Shown here: positions 16,030 through 24,983 of the stretch, in pieces
Numbering within the stretch: position 1 is the first letter of the stretch
Layout: each line of letters starts with the position of its first letter
Source of the DNA: Emticicia sp037153985
Lineage (GTDB): Bacteria; Bacteroidota; Bacteroidia; Cytophagales; Spirosomataceae
Assembly (NCBI RefSeq): GCF_037153985.1
Contig: NZ_JBBAYI010000011.1
Location: forward strand, 124,001-188,000
Reading direction: 5' to 3'
Length of the DNA: 64,000 nt
Notes under the pieces: model-generated
Databases searched by the model: none
What the model saw: the letters and a program-made list of their open reading frames with translations, nothing else
Told to the model about the DNA's origin: nothing
Made by a program: the position numbers and the translations under genes

Positions 16030-16773
16030 ATGCGATTTAAAGATAAAGTAGTAATTATTACAGGCGGGAACTCAGGTATCGGTAAAGCTGCTGCCATATT
16101 ATTTGCTCAGGAAGGGGCAAAACTCATGATTGCCGATTTAGCACCCGACATGGCAGCCGACCTGACGACCTCAATAAGTAGCCCCATAGCTTATGTGCAG
16201 GTTGATGTAAGTAAACTGAGCGATGTTGAAAAAATGATTGAATATACAATCAGTCATTTTGGTGGAATTGATATTCTGGTTAATTCGGCCGGAGTATTGG
16301 GGCCACGCGTTCGGACAGAGAAATATGCTGAGGAAGATTTTGATAAAATCATAGATGTAAATGTAAAAGGGCTGTGGTATTGCATGAAAGTAGCTTTACG
16401 CTACTTTGCAGAACAACGCCGTGGAAATATCGTAAATATAGCTTCAGTGGCGGGGCATCTTGGTATGGTGGGTCATATTGCCTATGCCGCCAGTAAACAC
16501 GCCGTAGTAGGAATGACCAAAACTGCCGCTATTGAGTTTGCCAAGCATGGTATTAGAATTAATGCTGTTTGTCCGGGTTTTACTCAAACACCTATGTTGG
16601 AAGGGGCCGAGGCTGATCAGGCATATCTGGAAGCACTTCAGTATGCTACCCCTATGAAACGTTTTGGCAAGCCTGAAGAAATAGCAAGTGCCATTTTGTA
16701 TCTGGCTGCCGACGACTCTTCGTTTATAACAGGGCAAAGCCTGATTGTAGACGGCGGCCTGATTTTGCAATAA
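16030..16773 (+). CDS. Short-chain dehydrogenase/reductase (FabG/glucose dehydrogenase-like)
   Basis: 247 residues, classical SDR. NAD(P) motif GGNSGIGKA near residues 11-19, NSAGVLG for the NAG motif, catalytic Tyr152 and Lys156 in YAASK, and C-terminal SFITGQSLIVDGG. Acidic residue in LMIADLAPD after beta 2 suggests NAD(H) preference. Cytoplasmic oxidoreductase of an alcohol or ketone. Second gene of a plus-strand run; a related SDR follows 36 bases on. Confidence 0.9.
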   Translation: MRFKDKVVIITGGNSGIGKAAAILFAQEGAKLMIADLAPDMAADLTTSISSPIAYVQVDVSKLSDVEKMIEYTISHFGGIDILVNSAGVLGPRVRTEKYAEEDFDKIIDVNVKGLWYCMKVALRYFAEQRRGNIVNIASVAGHLGMVGHIAYAASKHAVVGMTKTAAIEFAKHGIRINAVCPGFTQTPMLEGAEADQAYLEALQYATPMKRFGKPEEIASAILYLAADDSSFITGQSLIVDGGLILQ

Positions 16774-16809
16774 CAGATATTACCCGAACGCTATTTATTA
16801 TAAACACCT

Positions 16810-17571
16810 ATGAAAAATATATTTGATTTAACCGGAAAAGTGGCCGTTATTACTGGTGCCAGTAAAGGTATTGGTGAAGCTATTGCAAGAATTTTTGCAG
16901 AGTATGGTGCAAAAGTTGTAATTAGTAGCCGTAAACAAACCGATTTGGACGAACTTGCTGCCGAAATAACAGCCGCAGGTGGCCATTGTGTGGGCATAGC
17001 CGCCCATGCCGGAGAAATGGCTCAATTACAGTTGCTCGTAGATAAAACACTTGAGGCTTATGGCGGTATTGATATTCTGGTAAACAATGCTGCTACCAAT
17101 CCGGTTTATGGCCCCTCGCTTGATTGTTCAGAAAGTGCTTTCGATAAAATAATGCAGGTAAACGTAAAAGCTCCTTTTGAGTTATCAAAAATGGTGCATC
17201 CTATCATGAAAGCACGCGGCGGCGGAAGCATCATTAACATAAGCAGTATTGCAGGGCATACGCCCGACCCGGGTCTGGGCATTTATAGCGTAAGCAAGGC
17301 TTCGTTAAATATGTTAACCAAAGTGCTGGCAAAAGAATGGGGCGAAGACGGCATTCGTGTAAATGCTATTTGTCCGGGTTTAATTAAAACCAAATTTAGT
17401 CAGGCATTATGGGACAACGAAAAAACATTAGCCCATTTTACCAAACGTTTGCCTATTGCCCGCATGGGAACCGTCGAAGAAATTTCACCGATGGCTTTAT
17501 ACTTGGCATCGGTGGCTTCTGGTTATACAACCGGAGGGTTATTTTCTATTGATGGTGGTACTATTATTTGA
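16810..17571 (+). CDS. Short-chain dehydrogenase/reductase, second copy
   Basis: 253 residues, classical SDR with GASKGIGEA, NNAATNP, catalytic Tyr159 and Lys163 in YSVSK, and GLFSIDGG near the end. The VISSRKQTDLDEL segment after beta 2 carries Ser-Arg residues typical of NADP(H) users, unlike the NAD-type neighbour at 16030, so the two may use different cofactors. Overall closest in look to the DHRS4/YgfF-like SDR group. Only moderate identity to the neighbour, so an old duplication or separate recruitment. Substrate unknown. Confidence 0.9.
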   Translation: MKNIFDLTGKVAVITGASKGIGEAIARIFAEYGAKVVISSRKQTDLDELAAEITAAGGHCVGIAAHAGEMAQLQLLVDKTLEAYGGIDILVNNAATNPVYGPSLDCSESAFDKIMQVNVKAPFELSKMVHPIMKARGGGSIINISSIAGHTPDPGLGIYSVSKASLNMLTKVLAKEWGEDGIRVNAICPGLIKTKFSQALWDNEKTLAHFTKRLPIARMGTVEEISPMALYLASVASGYTTGGLFSIDGGTII

Positions 17572-17589
17572 TAATTAATACTCAATAGC

Positions 17590-18414
17590 TTGGAAAAAGT
17601 AAGTGCTTGTGTAATTATTCCTGTATATCAGCAACAACTGAGTGAATATGAAGCTATCTCGCTTGAACAAGGAATGCGCGTTTTAGGCAATTATCCTGTT
17701 AAGATAGTCAAACCGCATTCATTAAATATCGACTACTTGCTTAAAAAGTATCCTCAAATTCAGACTGAAAACTTTGATGATACTTATTTTAAAAGTACTC
17801 TGACGTATAACAGGCTACTGATGGCAGAAGAGTTTTATGAGCGTTTTCTGGCTTATGAATATATGCTTATTTATCAGTTAGATGCTTTCGTGTTCAGAGA
17901 CGAACTAGCCTACTGGTGCCAGCAAGGCTATGATTATATAGGCGCACCTTGGCGTATTGAAATAGATTTTGATACAAAATGGAAAGAATGGGTCTGGAAT
18001 CTGAAAAAACAAATAGCCATCTGGTTCGACCTGAAAGAAGAGCGGTATGGTAAATATGGCCCTAAGGAAATTATCATGAAACGTGGGGTAGGCAATGGTG
18101 GTTTTTCATTAAGAAGAACCAAAAAACTGTTAAGCCTGATTCCTGCAAATAAGAAAAAAATTGAACAATATCTGGCATTAGCCCAAACGCATCCGGCTTA
18201 TAATGAAGATATGTTCTGGTGTATTGAGTTGAATAGATACTTCCCCAAATTGCGTATTCCTGATTGGCGTACTGCATTGAAGTTTGCTGTTGAGCACATG
18301 CCCGAAAAAGCATATAACCTCAATAGCGGCTTACCTTTCGGCTGCCATGCTTGGGATATTTACGAAACGGATTTCTGGAAAAAATATATCCGTGAGTTTG
18401 GATACCAACTATAA
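17590..18414 (+). CDS. DUF5672-type putative glycosyltransferase
   Basis: 274 residues starting at TTG 17590, 18 bases after the SDR stop; no ATG fits the conserved N-terminus VSACVIIPVYQQ. Key elements are YEYMLIYQLDAFVFRDEL, a DxD-like position near the strand end, the aromatic YIGAPWR segment, GNGGFSLRRTK, NEDMFWCIEL and PFGCHAWD, the pattern of DUF5672 proteins found in glycan clusters and related to GT-A fold transferases. Probably transfers a sugar in the cytoplasm during surface glycan assembly. Donor and acceptor cannot be assigned. Confidence 0.8.
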   Translation: MEKVSACVIIPVYQQQLSEYEAISLEQGMRVLGNYPVKIVKPHSLNIDYLLKKYPQIQTENFDDTYFKSTLTYNRLLMAEEFYERFLAYEYMLIYQLDAFVFRDELAYWCQQGYDYIGAPWRIEIDFDTKWKEWVWNLKKQIAIWFDLKEERYGKYGPKEIIMKRGVGNGGFSLRRTKKLLSLIPANKKKIEQYLALAQTHPAYNEDMFWCIELNRYFPKLRIPDWRTALKFAVEHMPEKAYNLNSGLPFGCHAWDIYETDFWKKYIREFGYQL

Positions 18415-18425
18415 GAAAATTATTT

Positions 18426-19604
18426 ATGAGGAAATATTGCGGTACCCCACGAGAAACCATTCCTTTCAGGATTATGGATTTTTTTGTGGATATATATGCC
18501 AGCCTTAGTTTCAAAAAACGTAAAAGAAACCTTTCGGTTGTTTCTCCGAAACGTATTCTGATTGCTTCGTTGGGTCATCTGGGCGATGCCCTTACGGTTA
18601 CCTATATGTTTCCATTGATAAAAAAACAGTATCCTGACGTAAAAATTGATTTGCTAGCCCCCACTTGGTGTGAGGCGGTAAATCAGGCTAACCCATATAT
18701 CGACCGAACAATTTATATAAATCATTACCAGACTAACCGCAAAAAATTGTCGCGTTGGCAAAAAATTAAGGAACATTACCAAACGTTCAGGCAGGCATTG
18801 CCATTATTACGCCAGCAAACGTATGACTATTATATTGACATAAGATATAGCGATGCCGTAGCGCATTTTGTGCTGCCTTTTATTAAGGTAAACAAGGCTT
18901 TTGGTTTTGCCAGAAGAGGCTTGGGCGGCTTACTGGATAAAGAATTTGATGTGCCTACGCATGAGTTTCATCACTTTGATATGTATTTCATGCTTTTGAA
19001 AGAGATAGGAGTAACAGGTACATTGGCCGATGTGGAACCTTATTTCTCGATTCCGGCAGGTATTAGTATTGAAAAAATACAGCAGAAAATTACCTTACCT
19101 CAACGCCCATACCTGATGTTGTTTCCAGAGTCGGGGGGTGTGCATAAACAGCTTTCGAGTGCTTTCTGGGCGCAAGTGGTAGACGAACTTTTACAAACTA
19201 CCGACTATTCGATTCTATTCTGTGGCCAGACGGGTCTATCAAATGAAATTCTGAATGAAGTTAGTGTTGCACCTAACGATAGAATAACTGACACGTCAGG
19301 TAAAATTAATATTCACGAAATAGCAATTTTGGCAGATAAGGCTAGTTTTGCCCTAACGCTCGACTCGTTCCCTGAGCATCTGTGTTGTGTTTTTTGCAAA
19401 ACCATTAGTGTATATAAAGGAACAGGGTATCCGTTTTTTCCGTTGGCTAATTTTCCGGTTCGTTTAATTCATAACCACCAGCCAAGTGTTGGTTTACCTT
19501 TTGACAGAAAAAACGTAGAAATTATTTATCAGGAAGAAATCGAATCATTAAAAGTAAAAGAGTTGATTATCAATAGCGTAAATCAGGTAAACGTACATGA
19601 GTAA
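18426..19604 (+). CDS. Glycosyltransferase family 9 (heptosyltransferase-like)
   Basis: 392 residues, GT-B fold. After a basic N-terminal stretch (about 1-35), the N-domain begins RILIASLGHLGDALTVTYM, the GT9 signature with GD near the acceptor site, and the C-domain includes YLMLFPESGGVHKQ, YSILFCGQTGLSNE, the DTSGKINIHEIAILADKA segment and LTLDSFPEHL. Family members add heptose or related sugars to lipopolysaccharide or O-glycans. It lies eleven bases after the DUF5672 gene and overlaps the GT4 gene by eight bases, so the three are one operon. Confidence 0.88.
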   Translation: MRKYCGTPRETIPFRIMDFFVDIYASLSFKKRKRNLSVVSPKRILIASLGHLGDALTVTYMFPLIKKQYPDVKIDLLAPTWCEAVNQANPYIDRTIYINHYQTNRKKLSRWQKIKEHYQTFRQALPLLRQQTYDYYIDIRYSDAVAHFVLPFIKVNKAFGFARRGLGGLLDKEFDVPTHEFHHFDMYFMLLKEIGVTGTLADVEPYFSIPAGISIEKIQQKITLPQRPYLMLFPESGGVHKQLSSAFWAQVVDELLQTTDYSILFCGQTGLSNEILNEVSVAPNDRITDTSGKINIHEIAILADKASFALTLDSFPEHLCCVFCKTISVYKGTGYPFFPLANFPVRLIHNHQPSVGLPFDRKNVEIIYQEEIESLKVKELIINSVNQVNVHE

Positions 19605-20853
19605 TGTTATTTTAGATACATCGGTTCTGGGTTTAGGATATTTCCATGAACAATCCCGCACAGGTATTTATCGGGTAGTCGAAAACCTTCTGAAAGGGCT
19701 GGCTGGCCATAGCGATATTGACCTAGCTCTGGCAAGTGTAGAACATTTGCCAGAAACCATAGCTTATATTAAAAAGTATTATCCGAATCATCGATTCCCG
19801 ATAGTAAACAAATCGAAAGATACCCGATTTGCAAATCTTGAAAATACCCTTGTCTCAACTTTTTCGTATCGCTCTTTACCCCAAAAAGTATTAAGAGAAG
19901 TACTGACACGCACAAGAGGCAGGCTCAAACCTTATTTTACATTCGATACTAGCGTTTTAAAAAAGTATCAGGTGTATCATTCTCCCTTTTTGCCTATTCC
20001 GCAAGAGCTAAGGGGCTTATCGAAGCCAAAAAAAGTCATAACCATCCATGATTTAATTCCACATCTTTTTCCGTCGTATTTTGGTGAGTGGAACCGAATC
20101 ATGATGAAAAAAATATTAGGCTGCATTGACCCCTACACCTTTCCGGTATGTGTATCAGAAGCTACTAAAAACGACCTGTGCGAAGTAACGGGTATTTCGC
20201 CCGATAACGTTTTTGTAGTATATCTGGCAGCTTCGGAAGAAAAATTTTATCAGGTCAAAGATACCGAAGAAATTGAGCGTGTATTAAAAAAATACCATAT
20301 TAGTGTCCATAAAAAATACTTTTTGTCGTTGGCTACGCTAGAGCCACGCAAAAACATTGAACGTACTATCAGAAGTTTTCTGAGCCTTATACAGCAGCAA
20401 AAAATAGACGATTTAAACTTGGTATTAGTTGGAACAAAAGGCTGGGATTTTGAAACTATATTTGCTGAAATCAAGTCAAATCCACTATTAAAAGAGCGAA
20501 TCATCGTAACGGGCTTTGTAGCTGACGAAGACCTCGCCGCTTTATATTCGGCGGCATTGGGTTTTGTGTATCCATCGCTTTATGAAGGGTTCGGGCTTCC
20601 TCCGCTTGAAGCCATGCAATGTGGTACTCCGGTTATTTCTTCCAATATAAGTGCCATACCCGAAGTAGTAGAAGATGCCGGTATATTGGTTGAACCTACC
20701 GACCAGCAAGCCATAGCCGATGCCATGCTGCAACTATATTCAGATAAAAAAATGGGTAGCGACCTAAGCCGTAAAGCACTTGAACAGGCACAGAAATTCT
20801 CATGGAAAAAATTTACAGAAGCTCATATTAAAATTTATCAGCAAATTTCATAG
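19597..20853 (+). CDS. Glycosyltransferase family 4 (group 1)
   Basis: 418 residues, GT-B fold. The C-terminal half has the standard GT4 features: SLATLEPRKNIERT, LVLVGTKGWDFE, IVTGFVADEDLAALYSAA, and the EX7E-type motif in YPSLYEGFGLPPLEAM with GTPVISSNISAIPEVVEDAG. The N-terminal half includes VITIHDLIPHLFPSYF and CVSEATKNDL. Likely mannosyl- or related transferase acting on a lipid-linked or surface glycan from the cytoplasm. Start overlaps the GT9 stop by eight bases, indicating translational coupling. Confidence 0.9.
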   Translation: MSNVILDTSVLGLGYFHEQSRTGIYRVVENLLKGLAGHSDIDLALASVEHLPETIAYIKKYYPNHRFPIVNKSKDTRFANLENTLVSTFSYRSLPQKVLREVLTRTRGRLKPYFTFDTSVLKKYQVYHSPFLPIPQELRGLSKPKKVITIHDLIPHLFPSYFGEWNRIMMKKILGCIDPYTFPVCVSEATKNDLCEVTGISPDNVFVVYLAASEEKFYQVKDTEEIERVLKKYHISVHKKYFLSLATLEPRKNIERTIRSFLSLIQQQKIDDLNLVLVGTKGWDFETIFAEIKSNPLLKERIIVTGFVADEDLAALYSAALGFVYPSLYEGFGLPPLEAMQCGTPVISSNISAIPEVVEDAGILVEPTDQQAIADAMLQLYSDKKMGSDLSRKALEQAQKFSWKKFTEAHIKIYQQIS

Positions 20854-20895
20854 ATTTATAACTTGTATAGACAAGCTATTCAATCTATTGATAAC

Positions 20896-23757
20896 ATGCT
20901 ACCTTCCAAAAAAGTCTTGCTCAGAGCCTTTGTGGGCTTTACTTTTATTTTTTCTCTCGCATCTGTCTCAATACCTGACGACGATAAGAATAAATTATAT
21001 GTACCCGATGATTTAGAAGCCACACTTTGGGCTGAAACTCCTCTGTTACATAATCCGACCAATATGGATGTAGACTATAAAGGTAGAGTATGGATTACAG
21101 AAGCTGTTGATTATCGAAATTTTAATACCAAGCCTGACGAGCGTATTAATAATGAGCAGAAGGGTGACAGAATAGTAATTTTAGAAGATACCGACGGTGA
21201 CGGTAAGGCTGATAAATCGAAAGTTTTTGTGCAAGACAAGGACCTGATTGCGCCACTCGGGATTGCCGTCATAGGGAAAATGGTTGTGGTCTCGGCTGCA
21301 CCTAATCTGATTGTATACACTGACGAAAACGGTGATGATGTGCCTGATAAAAAAGAAATTCTGCTGACAGGCTTTGGCGGGCTTGACCACGACCATGCTT
21401 TGCACTCGGTTATTGCAGGCCCTGATGGTAACTGGCATTTCAATACAGGTAATGCGGGGCCGCATCATGTAACAGATAAAAGCGGCTGGACGCTTCGCTC
21501 GGGTAGTAGTTATTATGGAGGTACACCCTATAATCGTTCTAATCAGGGCAATCAGAAGTCAGACGATGGGAGAGTCTGGGTAGGAGGGCTGGCACTAAGA
21601 ATGGATGCCGACGGGAAAAACCTGAAAGTAATGGGGCATAATTTCAGGAATAGCTATGAAGTATGCCTTGATTCTTACGGAAATATGTGGCAGAATGACA
21701 ACGACGACCAAGTAATTACCTGCCGTGTAAGTTATTTAATGGAAGGAGGGAACGCAGGCTATTTTAGTGCCGATGGTACGCGTTTCTGGCAGGCAGACCG
21801 CCGACCCGGGCAAGAGATGTTTACCGCACATTGGCATCAGGATGACCCAGGCGTGCAACCCGCTATTGATAATACAGGTGCGGGGTCGCCAACAGGTATT
21901 ATGTTTTATGAAGGCGATGCACTAGGTGAAAAATACCGAGGTACTTTATTGAGTTGTGAGGCTGGCCGAAACGTGATTTTTTCGTATCAGCCCGTTTTAC
22001 AGGGCGGTGGTTATAAAATGGAAAGAAAAAACCTGATTAGCTCTTTTCCTGCAACAGACGACTACTACATCTGGCATGATACCAGTGAAGATACGCGTAA
22101 ATGGTTCCGCCCAAGTGATATAGCTGCGGGTACTGATGGGTCTATTTATATAGCCGACTGGTATGACCCCGTAGTAGGAGGGCATGCCATGCACGATAAA
22201 AAAGCCTACGGTCGTATTTTCAGAATTACCCCCAAAGGTAAAAAACTGTTACCTCCTGTACTTAACCTAAGCAATACACAAGGGCAGATTGAGGCCCTCA
22301 AAAATCCGGCTATTAATGTTCGTAATACTGGCTTTGAGGCTTTACTTAAAGGTAAAGATTTAAAGGCCGTTAAAAAACTATTGGCCGACAGTAATCCTTT
22401 TGTGCAGGCAAGAGCCATTTGGCTACTGTCTAAAATGGAAGAAGAAGGCGTAAAAGAGGTAGAGAAACTATTTGATACAGACAATACTAATCTTAAAATT
22501 ACAGCATTCAGGGCTTTAAGGCAGGTAAAAGCAGATATTTTACCTTTTGCCGAAAAACTTTCACATGAAACTAACACCGCTATACGGCGCGAAGTAGCCA
22601 TTGCTTTAAGGGATATTCCGCTAGAAAAAAGTAGTACAATTGTGCATAATCTGGTTAAAGCCTGTACAGGGCAGGATAGGTTCGAACTGGAAGCCATCGG
22701 GCAAGCACTAGATGGGAAAGAACAGGCTTACTACGAACTCGTGAGGCCACATTTGGCTAAAGACCCTCTTCAATGGAACGATGCTACTGCTTCTTTGCTG
22801 TGGCGTTTACATCCGGTGGGGGCTGTGTCTGATTTGAAGCTAAGGGCAAATGCTAAAAGCCTTACTACAAGCCAGCGGAAACAGGCTTTAACTGCACTTG
22901 CTTTTGTCAACGATAAAAAGGCCGTAACTGCAATGCTTGAGTTAACAAAAAGCCCTTTAAAAGATGTATCTGAACAGGCTTTCTGGTGGATTAATTTCAG
23001 AAAAACCAATGATTGGGCTAATCTGATGAACTGGGAACAAGCTACAACAACAAAACTTGAACCCCAACAAAAACAGATGCTTGTTTACGAAAAACAGTTG
23101 TTTGATAAAAACCTGACAGTGGCCGCTAGAGAGAAAGCCGCCAAAAAAATGGCTGAGGATGTAATAGGTGGTAAAATGCTCCTGAGTTTGGCAGGTGAGT
23201 CCAGAATTCCGAAAGAATTAAAAAGTGTAATTGCCGAACACATTTTTAATAATCCTGATAAATCAATCAGAATGATGGCAAGCGATTATTTCAATCGGCC
23301 TAACGGAAAAGAAATATCAGTAAGTTTAGCTTTAAATATGCCTTCCGATACAAAAAAAGGCTATGAGATATTTCGTAAGAATTGTGCTAGCTGTCATAAA
23401 TTCGATAAAGAAGGAGCCGAAATAGGTCCAGAACTGACCCTTATCGGGAAAAAATTTGACAAATCAGCTTTACTTGATGCTATTGTGAATCCATCGGCCA
23501 GTATGGCCTTTGGCTATGAACCTTGGATAATTACTACCAGAGATAAAAATACTTATTACGGCTTTTTGGTAGGTGATGGAGAAACCGTTACGCTGAAAGA
23601 TGTAGCAGGGCAATTAAAAAGCATTAAGAAAAACGAAATTACCAGCAGAAAACAACTCAAAAACAGTTTGATGCCAGAGCCATCTTCTTTAGGCTTAAAA
23701 GAAAAAGATTTATCTGATTTAGCAGGCTTTTTGCTCCAACTCCCCTTGCCAGAGTAG
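20896..23757 (+). CDS. Exported beta-propeller dehydrogenase with HEAT repeats and cytochrome c
   Basis: 953 residues from ATG 20896; the frame extends to a TTG at 20863, but 20896 places a basic and hydrophobic export signal (LLRAFVGFTFIFSLASVSI) at the N-terminus. Parts: a PVC-type membrane-bound dehydrogenase propeller (about 35-440, with repeated DTDGDGKADKSKVF and DENGDDVPDKKE acidic loops), HEAT-like repeats (about 460-780), and a C-terminal heme-binding domain with C830-A-S-C-H834 followed by EGAEIGPELTLIGKK, the standard ending of this family. It shares its architecture with the 1188-4019 protein but lacks the lipobox and discoidin domain. Probably oxidises a sugar or alcohol in the periplasm. 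Although it follows the glycosyltransferases closely, it is probably a separate function. Confidence 0.85.
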   Translation: MLPSKKVLLRAFVGFTFIFSLASVSIPDDDKNKLYVPDDLEATLWAETPLLHNPTNMDVDYKGRVWITEAVDYRNFNTKPDERINNEQKGDRIVILEDTDGDGKADKSKVFVQDKDLIAPLGIAVIGKMVVVSAAPNLIVYTDENGDDVPDKKEILLTGFGGLDHDHALHSVIAGPDGNWHFNTGNAGPHHVTDKSGWTLRSGSSYYGGTPYNRSNQGNQKSDDGRVWVGGLALRMDADGKNLKVMGHNFRNSYEVCLDSYGNMWQNDNDDQVITCRVSYLMEGGNAGYFSADGTRFWQADRRPGQEMFTAHWHQDDPGVQPAIDNTGAGSPTGIMFYEGDALGEKYRGTLLSCEAGRNVIFSYQPVLQGGGYKMERKNLISSFPATDDYYIWHDTSEDTRKWFRPSDIAAGTDGSIYIADWYDPVVGGHAMHDKKAYGRIFRITPKGKKLLPPVLNLSNTQGQIEALKNPAINVRNTGFEALLKGKDLKAVKKLLADSNPFVQARAIWLLSKMEEEGVKEVEKLFDTDNTNLKITAFRALRQVKADILPFAEKLSHETNTAIRREVAIALRDIPLEKSSTIVHNLVKACTGQDRFELEAIGQALDGKEQAYYELVRPHLAKDPLQWNDATASLLWRLHPVGAVSDLKLRANAKSLTTSQRKQALTALAFVNDKKAVTAMLELTKSPLKDVSEQAFWWINFRKTNDWANLMNWEQATTTKLEPQQKQMLVYEKQLFDKNLTVAAREKAAKKMAEDVIGGKMLLSLAGESRIPKELKSVIAEHIFNNPDKSIRMMASDYFNRPNGKEISVSLALNMPSDTKKGYEIFRKNCASCHKFDKEGAEIGPELTLIGKKFDKSALLDAIVNPSASMAFGYEPWIITTRDKNTYYGFLVGDGETVTLKDVAGQLKSIKKNEITSRKQLKNSLMPEPSSLGLKEKDLSDLAGFLLQLPLPE

Positions 23758-23782
23758 CAAGCGAAGCCCATTTAATAAAAAA

Positions 23783-23815
23783 AAGGGTATTGTAAACCTA
23801 ATAAACAATACCCTT
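23783..23815. terminator. Bidirectional intrinsic terminator
   Basis: Perfect 11-bp stem (AAGGGTATTGT at 23783-23793, complement at 23805-23815) with an eleven-base loop, between the convergent propeller gene (stop 23757) and hemH (stop 23848, minus). The A-run on the left becomes a U-run for the minus transcript. Confidence 0.85.
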
Positions 23816-23847
23816 CAATATAATAGCTGTTATTTTAACGTATCTGA

Positions 23848-24873
23848 TTAATTATCATGATTCTTTACCAAGTCGGTTAATAAATCAATCCATGCTTGTG
23901 AATCATTAAGGCTTTCAACCAGTTGCCAGTGTTCTCCTCCATGTTCTTCAAACATTTCTCTATATTCTTCGCCCACTTCAATAGTTGTTTCCAAGCAGTC
24001 GGCTACAAAAGCAGGCGAATAAGCTAATACCCTTTTAAACCCTTTCTGAGCCAGTTCTTTCACTACGTTGTCTGTATAAGGCTGAATCCACGGGTCTTTT
24101 CCCAAACGTGACTGGAAACTGGTGGTATATGTGCCTTCTTTCAGACCTAACTCTTTTACAAGCAGCCTAGTAGTTTCAAAGCAAGAGGCGCGATAGCAAT
24201 GCTGGTTAAGCGCATGAATACTATCGCAGCAACTACCAAACTGGCAGGTTTTGCCTGTGCAATCAGCTTTTGTCATTTGCCGTTCAGGTAATCCATGATA
24301 ACTGAAAACAACATAGTCATAATTATCCTTTTCCAGATACTTTCTGCCATTATCGGCAAAGGCTTTAATAAATTTCGGATGATTATAAAAATAATTGGTA
24401 AATCGTATTTCAGGAATTATCTGCCATTGACTTACTATACGCATTACTTCTTCATAGACCGAACCGGTAGAAGCAGAGGCATATTGCGGGAAGAATGGTA
24501 TTACCACAATTTTTGATAAGCCCATGAGCTGAAACTCTTTCAGGCTTTTTTCAATGCTCGGACTTTGGTACCTCATGGCTAATTTTACCACATAATTGTC
24601 GCCGAGTGCATCTTGCAATTGTTTTTCGTTTCTTTCACCATAAATTTTTAAAGGTGAGCCATCTTTAGTCCAGAGTTCTTTATAAACTTTGGCCGATTTC
24701 GGCGAACGGAAAGGGGCAATAATTGCATTAATAAGAAACCAGCGAGAAACATAAGGTATATCTATAACCCGGCCGTCCATTAAAAATTCACGTAGATACT
24801 TTCTTACATCGGGTACATTCGGGGTATCGGGGGTGCCTAGGTTTACTATTAGTACTCCAGTTTTTCCAAGCAT
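23848..24873 (-). CDS. hemH: Ferrochelatase
   Basis: 341 residues. Inserts ferrous iron into protoporphyrin IX (or coproporphyrin III) at the last stage of heme synthesis. Typical features: GVLIVNLGTPDTP at the N-terminus, VVIPFFPQYASASTGSVYEEV, the catalytic-type His in SYHGLPERQM, SFQSRLGKDPWIQPY, and VADCLETTIEVGEE near the C-terminus. Between residues about 205 and 235 lies a cysteine-rich insert (CTGKTC, GSCCD, HCYRASC; seven cysteines), known in some bacterial ferrochelatases and sometimes linked with an iron-sulfur cluster; a cluster here is inference. It supports the cytochrome-containing proteins nearby only in a general sense. Confidence 0.95.
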   Translation of the reverse strand: MLGKTGVLIVNLGTPDTPNVPDVRKYLREFLMDGRVIDIPYVSRWFLINAIIAPFRSPKSAKVYKELWTKDGSPLKIYGERNEKQLQDALGDNYVVKLAMRYQSPSIEKSLKEFQLMGLSKIVVIPFFPQYASASTGSVYEEVMRIVSQWQIIPEIRFTNYFYNHPKFIKAFADNGRKYLEKDNYDYVVFSYHGLPERQMTKADCTGKTCQFGSCCDSIHALNQHCYRASCFETTRLLVKELGLKEGTYTTSFQSRLGKDPWIQPYTDNVVKELAQKGFKRVLAYSPAFVADCLETTIEVGEEYREMFEEHGGEHWQLVESLNDSQAWIDLLTDLVKNHDN

Positions 24874-24894
24874 ATTAATTAAAACGGATTTTGT

Positions 24895-24914
24895 AAAAGA
24901 GCCGACGCTCTTTT
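24895..24914 (-). terminator. Intrinsic terminator after the carboxyltransferase gene
   Basis: Perfect 8-bp stem AAAAGAGC/GCTCTTTT around a four-base loop, 70 bases after the stop of the carboxyltransferase gene on the minus strand and before hemH. The T-rich right arm serves as the U-tract. Confidence 0.65.
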
Positions 24915-24983
24915 AAGCAAGTAATATAATTTAAGCGTAAATATTCTTAAGTAGTAACTATATTTTCATTTAAAATGTTTCCA

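Noticed and set aside
16030..17571. The two adjacent SDR genes as a recent tandem duplication
   Set aside because: Cofactor motifs and sequences differ too much for a recent copy event.
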